Shown: positions 50,618 through 58,833 of the stretch, in pieces
Layout of the letters: every line of letters starts with the position of its first letter
Numbering within the stretch: position 1 is the first letter of the stretch
Assembly (NCBI GenBank): GCA_016709545.1
Contig: JADJMO010000006.1
Span: 1 to 64,000 of the forward strand
Direction of reading: 5' to 3'
Length of the DNA stretch: 64,000 nucleotides
Source: Myxococcales bacterium
Lineage (GTDB): Bacteria; Myxococcota_A; Polyangia; Polyangiales; JADJMO01
Program-made: the position numbers and the translations under genes
Notes under the pieces: generated by a model
What the model was told of the DNA's origin: nothing
Database searches by the model: none
Seen by the model: the letters and a program-made list of their open reading frames with translations, nothing else

Positions 50618-51522
50618 CGAACGCTCACCTCCGATGTGGCACGGAACTCCGCCGCAAGACGCGCGAGGCCGGCCTCGAGCGACGTCGTCACCTGCCACCC
50701 GAGCAGGGATCGGGCGCGCGTGGAATCGCCGAGGAACCTCGTGACGTCGAAGCACCTTGCCGGCGTTTGCTCGGTGACGGCGGAGGATCCTGTGGTCCTG
50801 ATGACCAGGGCCGCCAGCTCCGCGAGCGAGGTCGCCACGCCGCTGGTGAGGTGCGTGGGCGGGAGGATCCGCTCCGACGTCAGCGCACCGACCACACGCG
50901 TGAGGCCATCGGCCACGTCGTCGACGTGCGTGAAGTCGAGCGCGCTCTCCGCGCCGTGGACCTGGAGCGGGCGACCTGCGAGGGCGGCCTGCACGAACGC
51001 CGGGATGACCCGATCGGCATGGTCGTGCATGCTGCCGTAGACGTTCGAGAGCCGGACGATTGCCGTGCGGAGCCCTGCCCGCCCTGCCTCCGCGCAGAGG
51101 TGCTCGCCGGCCGCTTTCGAGCGGCCGTAGACGTTGATCGGCGCGAGCGGCGCGTCCTCGACGACGGGCAGGACGCTCGGCTGCCCGTAGACTTCACGAC
51201 TGCTCGCGAAGAGGACCCATGGGCGGCGGTTCGACTCGAGGGCCAGCTGCAGCAGGGAACGGAGGGCGTCGACGTTGGTCGCCTCGCACAGCACAGGCTC
51301 ACATTCCGCGAGCGCGACGCGCGCGACAGCAGCCAGGTGGACGATGCCGTCGCAGCCTGCGACCGCCTCGCGCAGGCGTGCCGTGTCGCGGATGTCGCCT
51401 CGGGAGGTGAGCTCGACCGCTCGCGTGTCGAGCGTGCGGAGTCGATGGCCGGCGGCTACGAGATGGCGCCGAAGTGTGGTGCCGATCAGGCCCGCTCCAC
51501 CAGTGACGAGTATCAAGCCCAT
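50614..51522 (-). CDS. NAD-dependent nucleotide-sugar epimerase/dehydratase
   Basis: 302 residues, an extended short-chain dehydrogenase. The NAD-binding motif is 'VTGGAGLIG' (residues 6-14), with 'VHLAAVA', the Ser in 'LFASSREVYG' and the catalytic Y-x3-K in 'VYGRSKAAGE', followed by 'RLSNVYG' and 'DFTHVDDVADGL'. It modifies a nucleotide-linked sugar, type not readable. The stop overlaps the GT start (ATGA), so it probably supplies the sugar donor for that enzyme. Confidence 0.88.
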
Positions 51523-51554
51523 CCCCCTCCTTGATCGCTACTTCTTCGCACTCG

Positions 51555-52214
51555 TCACGCCAAGGGGCCCTCGAACGGCTGGTCGGGACGAACGACGAGG
51601 GTAGGCTGTTCGAGGCTTGTCGGCCTGCCGGTCCAGGACAGCGCTACGGCGGCCAGCGACAGGATGGGGACGTCTGGATCGGGTGCCACCGGCGTGGGCT
51701 CGCGCTTGCCACGTAGCCACTCGATGAAGCCCACCGCGGCGGTGGCCGCGTCACGGACGTGGTCGCCGTCGGTGGCGTGCGCGCTGCCCGAGACGAACGC
51801 TTCCCAGAGGAGCACAGACTCTCGGGTCTCCTGCCACGAGGTGGAGTCGAGCGTGAAGCTCCACGCGGCCGGCAGGCGTCGAAGAACGAACACCAGCTGC
51901 TGCAGGCCAAGCATGGCGACGTATCCGCCTGCAGGTGCAAAGCAGGATCGGTCCCGCTCGTTCGGGCGTCCGGTGCTCAGTCGGTGCACGTCGTCGGGCA
52001 TGGGCAGCCAGAGGGGCGCCTCGATGCCGAGGGTGATCGCTGCCCCGGCGTCGCGCGCCTCCGTCATCGCCTTGGGGAGGCTATCGATGTCCGTGCCGGT
52101 CCTGGTGACGGCCACTGTCGGCGACTCGGCCGCCATGGCCCAGCCCAAGCCCGACTTGCCTCGTCGTCGCGGGGATCCAACGTCGAGCGCAAAGACGACG
52201 AGCGGGTGGCGCAC
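51555..52214 (-). CDS. Hypothetical RNase-H-fold-like protein
   Basis: 219 residues. The start 'PLVVFALDVGSPRRRGKSGLGWA' (in part) with 'ITLGIEAPLWLP' resembles the first strands and acidic residues (Asp11, Glu74) of RNase-H-like folds such as DUF429, but the match is loose. Other parts include a helical 'WQETRESVLLWEAFVSGSAH' and 'DHVRDAATAAVGFIEWL'. It is the first gene of the epimerase/GT/radical SAM operon, 32 bases upstream. The divergent gene at 52434 shares its promoter region. Function unknown. Confidence 0.6.
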   Translation of the reverse strand: MRHPLVVFALDVGSPRRRGKSGLGWAMAAESPTVAVTRTGTDIDSLPKAMTEARDAGAAITLGIEAPLWLPMPDDVHRLSTGRPNERDRSCFAPAGGYVAMLGLQQLVFVLRRLPAAWSFTLDSTSWQETRESVLLWEAFVSGSAHATDGDHVRDAATAAVGFIEWLRGKREPTPVAPDPDVPILSLAAVALSWTGRPTSLEQPTLVVRPDQPFEGPLA

Positions 52215-52433
52215 CCAGACATGGTAGCGGCGGCGGCGATCCGCCGCCGGTCCTCCGTTCGCAACCGAGCCGCTGACCTGGACCCGCGAGTCCGTGACGC
52301 TGGGTATCGAGCCTTAGGAACTGCGCCTCGCGGATCGCATCACGGGCGACCTCCGGACATTCTTCGTCCGCCCTATCGTTGCTCGGGCCCGACACGGCGC
52401 GCACACTCGGGACCCACCGATGGAGGGTGCGAG

Positions 52434-52763
52434 GTGGATCGATCGAACGAGACCAAGGGGGTCGACCGGTTCGTGGCCGACGTCAGATGGCGGTTCGCCA
52501 AGACCATGCCCCAGTGGCCGCACTGGTACGTGATGAAGGACTGGAACCCTGGTCGTGAGGCCGAGTTCATGGAGCTCGTCCGCCTCGTCTTCGAGGAGGG
52601 GCGGGACGAGCAGTGGGGCACCGGGCAGTGGGAACGAACCGTCCGCTACTTCTACGCGGGGGGCTACAAGTACTGGGTGATGGACCCGACCATCGAGGCG
52701 ACAGACCTGATCAACCGCGCACGCCTCGACGCGAAGGGGCCGGCGGACGGCTTCGACTTCTGA
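52434..52763 (+). CDS. Small hypothetical protein at the edge of the defence island
   Basis: 109 residues from a GTG with ribosome site GGAGGG. It is rich in aromatic residues ('MPQWPHWYVMKDWNPGREAEF', in part; 'RYFYAGGYKYWVMD'). No known domain. Similar short proteins with W-Y-x-x-x-D-W-N-P occur near DNA-modification genes, but I cannot assign a family. It precedes the Nmad2 gene by 143 bases on the same strand. Confidence 0.6.
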   Translation: MDRSNETKGVDRFVADVRWRFAKTMPQWPHWYVMKDWNPGREAEFMELVRLVFEEGRDEQWGTGQWERTVRYFYAGGYKYWVMDPTIEATDLINRARLDAKGPADGFDF

Positions 52764-52906
52764 AAGCTGATGCGTCAAGTCCGACGCGTGGGCAACACGG
52801 GCGCGGGCAAGACCGCCGTTAGCCGTGGTCTCCCAGAGCAACGGGAACGAGTAGGTCTTGCGCTCGCTCTCGGGATCAGTTGACCCTGTTCGGCAAGGAG
52901 GGGGAG

Positions 52907-53583
52907 GTGGAACTCTACTCGTATTGCATCCCATGCGACGACGGTGCGGCACCGAACCCGTACTGGGGTGTCTGCACGCTCGTCATCTGCAAGCCAGCAA
53001 TCCGGCGGACAGCGGTGCCCGGCGACTGGATCGTCGGCACGGGCGCCAAGCACTCAGAACTCGCGGATGGCAAGGCCACGGACATGAGCGGCCGCCTCAT
53101 CTACGCAATGAAGGTCACAGGCAAGATGACGCTCGCGGAGTACGACGTGTACACACGGGAGCGTCTTGAATCCAAGGTGCCAGACTGGGAGCACCGCGAC
53201 CCGCGACGTAGGCTCAGGGACTCGCTGTACGACTTCTCGACCACCCCACCCACCCAGCGCACTGGGGTTCACTTGGCCGTGAACGTCGCGAGAGATCTGA
53301 GCGGGAAGAACGCGCTACTCTCCACCCACTTCTACTACTTCGGTGACCAAGCAGTTCGCCTACCCCGAACCTCCAGCCAATTGCTCAGAACTGTCAAGGA
53401 CATCGTCGACGTCTCAACGCAGCCTACTTGGTCGACTTCGTCACGTGGCTCGAGGGACTGGGACACCGGCCAGGAACTTTGATCGGCGCGCCCCTCTTGG
53501 ACCTGTTCGCTGGCGATGTCAGAGGCTCGTGCGCTGCATCACGTGCGAAGGACGACGACGCCGACGAGGAAGTGCACTGCTGA
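52907..53583 (+). CDS. Nmad2-family protein, frameshifted near the end
   Basis: About 225 residues from GTG 52907, chosen over a TTG at 52880 because AAGGAGGGGG lies just before it. Family blocks: 'YSYCIPCDDGAAPNPYWGVC', 'TLVICKPAIRRTAVPGDWIV', 'GTGAKHSEL', 'LIYAMKVTGKMTLAEYD', 'LLSTHFYYFGDQAVRLP'. These identify the putative nucleotide-modification-associated domain 2 (Nmad2), predicted from phage and defence contexts. One base missing near 53419 hides the usual C-terminus 'YLVDFVTWLEGLGHRPG'. Predicted to bind or process modified nucleotides; no biochemistry can be read here. Confidence 0.78.
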
Positions 53584-53822
53584 GCGGAATCCCGGAGATG
53601 AGCGCTGGGACGCCCTGCGGCGCTCAGCTCGCGAGCTACTTCCGTCACATGCGATGAGCTTCTTGCGTTCGACCGAGCCTCGTGGACATCGTCGACAAGT
53701 GTCAGTGGCACCCGTCCCGCTGGGCCATCCTACTGCTCTTCGAAACCCCGAGCGCCCGGACGCGCTCCTGGCTGTTCTCGATGGGCTGCGCCGACAGCGG
53801 CGATGACGCCAGCTCCGGTTGG

Positions 53823-54272
53823 CTAAGCGGCGTCCCGAGGTGCCAGCGAGCGCACACCCAAGCCCTCCCGAACGAGGCTGACCCGGACGAAGCAGTAGCT
53901 CTGCGGCGCACGAAACCAGGGCCATCGTTGCCGTAGGGTGGCGAGACCGACCGGCTCCTCGAACCGGACGACATCCCGCAGCCAGATGGCGGCGGCGCGC
54001 TCGGCGCCATCGAAGTAGTCGTCGTACTCCGCTCGCGTCACGCCGGCGGCGCCTCGAACCCGAGGCCACAGCCTCTCGGGGTCCTCGAGGTCGAGACGCT
54101 CCACGGCGGCGGTCCCAAGCAACGCCATCGTCGGGGAGCTGCTGTAGATCAGCACAGGCTGCCCGATCCGAACGCTCGGCTTCACGCGCCGGAGCTCGAC
54201 CGTCTTCGTTCCTGCGAGAATCCGTTCCGCGAACGTTGGTCGGATGGACAGGAGCAGGGCCTCACGGACCAT
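53823..54272 (-). CDS. ASCH-domain protein
   Basis: 149 residues from ATG 54272. 'LLLSIRPTFAERILAGTKTV' followed by 'ELRRVKP' is the classic ASCH start (a PUA-like beta barrel), with 'GQPVLIYSSSPTMALLGTAAV' and 'FEEPVGLATLRQRWPW'. ASCH domains bind RNA or modified nucleotides, and some are N4-acetylcytidine amidohydrolases. Its start overlaps the end of the GNAT-PIN-PUA gene by 11 bases, so the two are a translationally coupled pair. Confidence 0.82.
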   Translation of the reverse strand: MVREALLLSIRPTFAERILAGTKTVELRRVKPSVRIGQPVLIYSSSPTMALLGTAAVERLDLEDPERLWPRVRGAAGVTRAEYDDYFDGAERAAAIWLRDVVRFEEPVGLATLRQRWPWFRAPQSYCFVRVSLVREGLGVRSLAPRDAA

Positions 54273-56373
54273 AGCCAACGCCTCGGCGGTAGAGGTCGAA
54301 GAACAGCTGCTCGCTGATGCGCAGCGGGGATACCAGAGGATTCCGGCAACCGTTCGCAGCCTCGAGCATACGCTGCACCTCGTCCCATGGGATCGCGCGG
54401 GAGAAAAGCTCGGACTTGCTGAACCGGAAGGCCATGATGGGGTGATTCCAGTCGCCACCCGCCAGGTCCCTGATGTCCGCCTGCTGGTAGACGCCGAGTC
54501 GCTTGAACCGGCGAAACAGCGTGCTTGCGGATCCCGTCACCACCTCCTCGATCTGCGAGCAAGCCCGGATCGCCATCGACCCGGGGTAGGCCTTGGCGTT
54601 GCTCACATACCAGAGAACCCGGGCGGGCCCCGGTGGCAACACGGCCGGAATCGCTGCTCGATAGAACACGTTCTCGCAGTTGAGGACCGTGGATGCCACC
54701 GCACCGAGCAGCGTTCCCTGGGCGAGCTCGAGATCGAAGAGGTCCTTGGCCCACCTGGGCTGGATGGGAACGATGAACGACGGCAGTGCAGTGCCGATCA
54801 GCTTCGCTGGCCAAAGAGTACGCTCGACCTCGGCGACCCGCTCGCTGGGGGTGGTTGAGGAGACCTCACGAACAGTGTCGGCAAGGCGGTGAGCGATCTC
54901 GGACACCTCAGGCGTCGTGGACGCCACCTCGGCGAGTCGATCGGCCAGCGTCGCGGGAGGACCAATGGACCGCAGGCAGATCTTGGCCCACCCATCGCCC
55001 GCGGGGGTGAAGCCGAGTCTTTCCAGCGCTTCTTCAACCCGCTGCCCCGCACGGTCGACCCAGACGGTGCGCAGATCCTCGCGCACGGCCAGACCGACGA
55101 GCGCCTCGCCCCAGTGACGTGCTGCCGTTCGGCCAAGGTCGGAGTGCTGAACGCCGAAGAAGGGAACGCGCAGCATCCCATCCACTCGCTCGACGGCATA
55201 AGCTGCGAGCAGTGCGTCACCGTGGCGGATCACGCGGAGCTCGAGTCGGTCCGGCACGGCGAGCATCTCGCGCAGCCTGGCGCAGGTTGCTGTACGTCGC
55301 TCCAGTGGTGGCTGGCCCCGGTGCATCAACTCCCCCAGCGGCTCGAGGTCGCCTGCGACTGCGAGCGTCGACCGCACGGCGGGACCGAGGAAGAGGCGCT
55401 CGGGTCGGTACGCCTCTTCACGCAGCAGTTCGTCGAAGCGCAGTACGACCTCGAAGGGCCGAACGATGCGAACCTGGGTGAGCTCGTGGAGTCGATCTGC
55501 AACGGCCAGGAAGTCCTTGTCCCGCGTGACGAACAGCGGGATGTCCGCGGCTGCGGTCATCGCCAGCTGGTGGACGTCACTCAGCTGATTCGGACTGGCA
55601 GTGGGTAGAACCGTGCTGATGGCCGTCTCCAGCGCCGCCTCCACGTCGCGATTGCGCGAAGCGACAGGGAATGTCGCAGCTCGATGTCGCTGTCGCTCCC
55701 GATCTGCAGCCTGCGCGCGCCGGTTGATCTCGTTGAACAGCTCGTGGGTCACCTGCAATACGACGAACTCGCTAAGCCAGTCGGCCACAAGCGCACGCGA
55801 CTCCTCGCTTCCCGGCTCGGCGTCGTCGAGGTCGAAGAACACGTTCGCGTCGATGGCGGCTCGCAGGCGATCATCGGTGGTCTGCTCATCCAGGCGTCGC
55901 AGAAGAGGAAGCTCGTCGAGGGGGTAGCGCCACGTAGTCAGCGTGTTGGATGGATCCCGTCCTGGCTCGTCGTGAACAGCAGTGAATCTCAGCCGCTGCC
56001 AGAGACGATTCGCGGCCTCGAAGTCGCGCCGGCACTTGAGTCGGATGTCGTAGCAATCGCGGCATCGCTCGAGGACGGCCTCGAAGAGCCTGTCCGCCAC
56101 CCGATGACCTCGCGCATCTCGGGCAACGCAGAGATGCGTGATGGACGCATCTCGTCGTGACCTCGAGTAGCGAAACAGCACGTACCCCAGAACCACGTCC
56201 GCCCGGCGCACAGCAAGCAGGCGCCTCTCCCGGGCGGCATCTTCGAAGGCCCCCCGTGGCATCAGACCGAGAGTGTCGCTCTCACCCCGCCAGAGCAGCA
56301 CGACCGCGTCGAACTCGGGTGAGCCGTTCGCGACCTCGATCACAGTCATCGCTGGATCTGACGATACGAACAT
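54262..56373 (-). CDS. GNAT-PIN-GNAT-PUA-like multidomain protein
   Basis: 703 residues; the ATG at 56349 is an alternative start. Domain order: an acetyltransferase-like GNAT domain (about 8-155; 'ITHLCVARDARGHRVADRLF'); a PIN nuclease domain (about 165-300) with acidic residues in 'AIDANVFFDLD', 'HELFNEI', 'LSDVHQL' and 'VTRDKDF'; a second degenerate GNAT-like domain (about 320-500); a helical linker; and a PUA/EVE-like barrel (about 565-700; 'VLWYVSNAKAYPGSMAIRAC'). PIN domains cut RNA. The acetyltransferase parts could modify tRNA or a protein, and the PUA-like part could recognise a modified base. It is coupled to the ASCH gene and divergent from the PLD operon. A toxin-type role is inferred. 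Confidence 0.75.
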   Translation of the reverse strand: MFVSSDPAMTVIEVANGSPEFDAVVLLWRGESDTLGLMPRGAFEDAARERRLLAVRRADVVLGYVLFRYSRSRRDASITHLCVARDARGHRVADRLFEAVLERCRDCYDIRLKCRRDFEAANRLWQRLRFTAVHDEPGRDPSNTLTTWRYPLDELPLLRRLDEQTTDDRLRAAIDANVFFDLDDAEPGSEESRALVADWLSEFVVLQVTHELFNEINRRAQAADRERQRHRAATFPVASRNRDVEAALETAISTVLPTASPNQLSDVHQLAMTAAADIPLFVTRDKDFLAVADRLHELTQVRIVRPFEVVLRFDELLREEAYRPERLFLGPAVRSTLAVAGDLEPLGELMHRGQPPLERRTATCARLREMLAVPDRLELRVIRHGDALLAAYAVERVDGMLRVPFFGVQHSDLGRTAARHWGEALVGLAVREDLRTVWVDRAGQRVEEALERLGFTPAGDGWAKICLRSIGPPATLADRLAEVASTTPEVSEIAHRLADTVREVSSTTPSERVAEVERTLWPAKLIGTALPSFIVPIQPRWAKDLFDLELAQGTLLGAVASTVLNCENVFYRAAIPAVLPPGPARVLWYVSNAKAYPGSMAIRACSQIEEVVTGSASTLFRRFKRLGVYQQADIRDLAGGDWNHPIMAFRFSKSELFSRAIPWDEVQRMLEAANGCRNPLVSPLRISEQLFFDLYRRGVGYGP

Positions 56374-56473
56374 GCGCAGAGCAAGGCCCGCTGCGGTTCC
56401 GCCGAGCTTGCGCGGCCAGGCAATGTCCGGCTGTCTCTTCTCCCGCGACCGCGAGGCCGCATAGCATGCGTCG

Positions 56474-58057
56474 GTGACCGTCGAGCTCGTCGCTTCGCCT
56501 GGCCAGGGCTACATCGAGGCGCTGCGCCGCGGTCTGGCCGACGCCACCTCCTTCGTCCTGGTCACGGCCTTCGCGTCGCAGGCGGGGCTCGACCTCGTCG
56601 AGCCACTGCTGGAGCAGGGGCTGGCGCGCGGTGGGCAGGGGCGGCTCGTCGTTGCCGTCGACCGGCGTGGCTTCAACGCCACTGGGCTGTTCGAGTCGTT
56701 GCTGCGGCTCAAGACCGCGCACAGCAAGCGGCTGTCGGTCGGGGTCGTGATGGAGGACCAGGGTCTCCTCCACGCGAAGGCGCTGTTCACGCAGTCACCT
56801 ACCGGTGATCGGCTCATCGTCGGATCGGCGAACTTGACGGCTCGTGCGCTCGGGATCAACCACGAGCTCGGGGTGGCGCTCGGCGGAGTGGAGGGCAATG
56901 TTCGCCATGCCTTCCACCAGTTCGTGAACAGCATCGCGCCGCGCTCGCTCGACGGCGAGGACGCTCGCGCGTTCCTCGAGAAGCGAGGCCTCCTGGAGCG
57001 ACGCCCGGCAGCGACAGCGCCAGCACCAGCGCGACCGCAGACCACGGCGCCGCTGGCCGAGGCCTTCGGCCGACTCAAGCGTCTGCCGCCGCTGGACGAG
57101 GTCCCGGAGCAGCACCTCGCGGGCTGGATTCGCCAGGGCTACCTGGTCGGGCGCGGTCGTCGGACGCTCGATGCTCTGGTGCTGCGCCTGCCACAGGAGC
57201 AGCTGGTTCGAGCGGGGTACATCCGCCCACCTCGACGGGAGGTGATCGGGGCCTCTTCGCACGAGACGCGATCGATGGGCTACGGCGTGGACCTCATCCC
57301 CACCGCCCAGGCAGAGGTCCTGCGGAGGGATGCGCGGCGGGTGTCGCTGCTCCTCAGCAAGATGACCCTCAACCTGCCCTGCTTCGGGCTGTGGATGCCA
57401 GCGAGCTATTGGGACGTCTTCTTGGCTGCGCGAGATGGGCTACGTGCCGCGCACGACCTGACGCCCGAGCGGATCCGGGAGGTCGCAACAACGCATCGGC
57501 AGTATCTGCTCGGCGACGGTCTGGCGGCCGAACTCGACTTGATCCTCGCGCGCCTCACGGAGCTCGACATCCTCGTCGACGGGCGAGGTGATGCACTGCG
57601 TGGGTACTTGCTCCCCCGACTGCAACGCGAGCTGCAGCTGCGAACGCCGGATGTGCTCGCCTCGTGTCTGGAGTTCCGGACGGCACGGCAGACCTGGAAT
57701 CCTCACGAGCAGACCGAGGCCCCTTTCCGCCAGCTCATGGTGGATCTCGTGCAGGCGGTCTTCGCTGCCACCTACCGGACGGGGGATTGGCCCCGTCGCT
57801 TTCGCTCGCATGCCGCTCGCCAGCTTGCCGTCAGCATCGAGGACAGACTCGAGGAGGGCGGGGGCGAAGCGGACGCGAGCACCGCCACATCCATCCTCGA
57901 CTGGGCTGCGACCTGGGAGTCGCCCAATCGACCGATGGAGGTCGTGATCGAGGAGTTCCGGCAGATCATCCGTGACGAGGTCGACTTCCCACCACCGGCT
58001 CTCGAGGACTTGATCGGTGGGGGAGATGACGATGAGGAGGAGGGAGGCGGGGCATGA
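56474..58057 (+). CDS. PLD-family nuclease-like protein, first gene of PLD/unknown/SNF2 operon
   Basis: 527 residues from a GTG start. The first 175 residues are a phospholipase D-like domain with one HKD motif: 'LLHAKALF' (His100, Lys102) and 'IVGSANLTARALG' (Ser118, Asn120). A single motif implies dimerisation, as in nucleases of this superfamily. Residues 180-500 are helical and unassigned ('VSLLLSKMTLNLPCFGLWMP'), ending in an acidic tail (GGGDDDEEE). DISARM DrmC is also a PLD protein but is much shorter. The stop overlaps the next start (ATGA), and the third gene is a SNF2 helicase, so these three proteins likely act together on DNA. Confidence 0.82.
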   Translation: MTVELVASPGQGYIEALRRGLADATSFVLVTAFASQAGLDLVEPLLEQGLARGGQGRLVVAVDRRGFNATGLFESLLRLKTAHSKRLSVGVVMEDQGLLHAKALFTQSPTGDRLIVGSANLTARALGINHELGVALGGVEGNVRHAFHQFVNSIAPRSLDGEDARAFLEKRGLLERRPAATAPAPARPQTTAPLAEAFGRLKRLPPLDEVPEQHLAGWIRQGYLVGRGRRTLDALVLRLPQEQLVRAGYIRPPRREVIGASSHETRSMGYGVDLIPTAQAEVLRRDARRVSLLLSKMTLNLPCFGLWMPASYWDVFLAARDGLRAAHDLTPERIREVATTHRQYLLGDGLAAELDLILARLTELDILVDGRGDALRGYLLPRLQRELQLRTPDVLASCLEFRTARQTWNPHEQTEAPFRQLMVDLVQAVFAATYRTGDWPRRFRSHAARQLAVSIEDRLEEGGGEADASTATSILDWAATWESPNRPMEVVIEEFRQIIRDEVDFPPPALEDLIGGGDDDEEEGGGA

Positions 58058-58833
58058 ACGTGGACGAACTCGCGGACGCGGTCGCGATCCGCGTCAGGGC
58101 CTCGGGGTTGGGCTTTCTCACGCTACGTCGCGAGGAACTCCGCGACGCCTTCGGCATGGGCAAGTTCACCGAGAAGCAGGCGGATGAAGTCGTTGACGCC
58201 TTGTACCGACACGGCGTGTTCGTCTATCCACATCCGTACTGGCCCGGCACCAGCCTCCGACTCTACGATCGGGCTCATCCCCTCGGTTCGATCATCGAAG
58301 CGGCCGTCAGGCCCAACGACATCCCCGAGACTCCCCTGCGGACGGCTGCGCAAGCCTTCGCGCGCCAGAGCGCCGGACGAGACCTGCGCTCGGACGACGC
58401 GCCATGGCTGGTCGTCTTCGACCTCTTCCTCCAGGTGGTCCTCGGTCGTGAGCCCGATGGCTGGGAGGAGCTTCGCGACGACCGTCACCCCACCGAGCTT
58501 GCTCGGGCGATTGCGGGAGCGCTCGGGTTCGAGGAGGACATCGTCGCCGAGGCGACCACGCTCAAGCTGGCCGCCGCCGTCTGCTCGTACCGCCCCCGCC
58601 GTCGGACGTGGTTCGCCGAAGACTTCTTGCCGGCCGAGCACGCTGCGGGTTCGGCGGCCGCCCTGCTCGAGAGCCTGCAGACCGCCGGACGGCGGCTCCG
58701 AGAAGATCACGACCGACTGCTGCGCACGGCGGCTCGACTGATGCTCGCCAACGAGCAGATTCCCGAACGGCCCGTCGAGCTCGGCCTGCTGGGCCTGCGT
58801 TACCGCCGTGAAGACCAGGGGAGGACGCGATGA
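58054..58833 (+). CDS. Unknown middle gene of PLD/unknown/SNF2 operon
   Basis: 259 residues, overlapping both neighbours by four bases (ATGA at each end). The N-terminal 75 residues look like a winged helix ('LTLRREELRDAFGMGKFTEKQADEVVDALYRHGVFVYP', in part). The rest is helical with 'WFAEDFLPAEHAAG' and 'LMLANEQIP'. No known family. The strict coupling means it is made in step with the PLD and helicase proteins and may be an adaptor or DNA-binding specificity subunit. Confidence 0.7.
   Translation: MNVDELADAVAIRVRASGLGFLTLRREELRDAFGMGKFTEKQADEVVDALYRHGVFVYPHPYWPGTSLRLYDRAHPLGSIIEAAVRPNDIPETPLRTAAQAFARQSAGRDLRSDDAPWLVVFDLFLQVVLGREPDGWEELRDDRHPTELARAIAGALGFEEDIVAEATTLKLAAAVCSYRPRRRTWFAEDFLPAEHAAGSAAALLESLQTAGRRLREDHDRLLRTAARLMLANEQIPERPVELGLLGLRYRREDQGRTR

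Noticed and set aside
53516..53806. Plus-strand frame in the gap before the ASCH gene
   Set aside because: It overlaps the repaired end of the Nmad2 gene and reads as Arg-rich shadow sequence.
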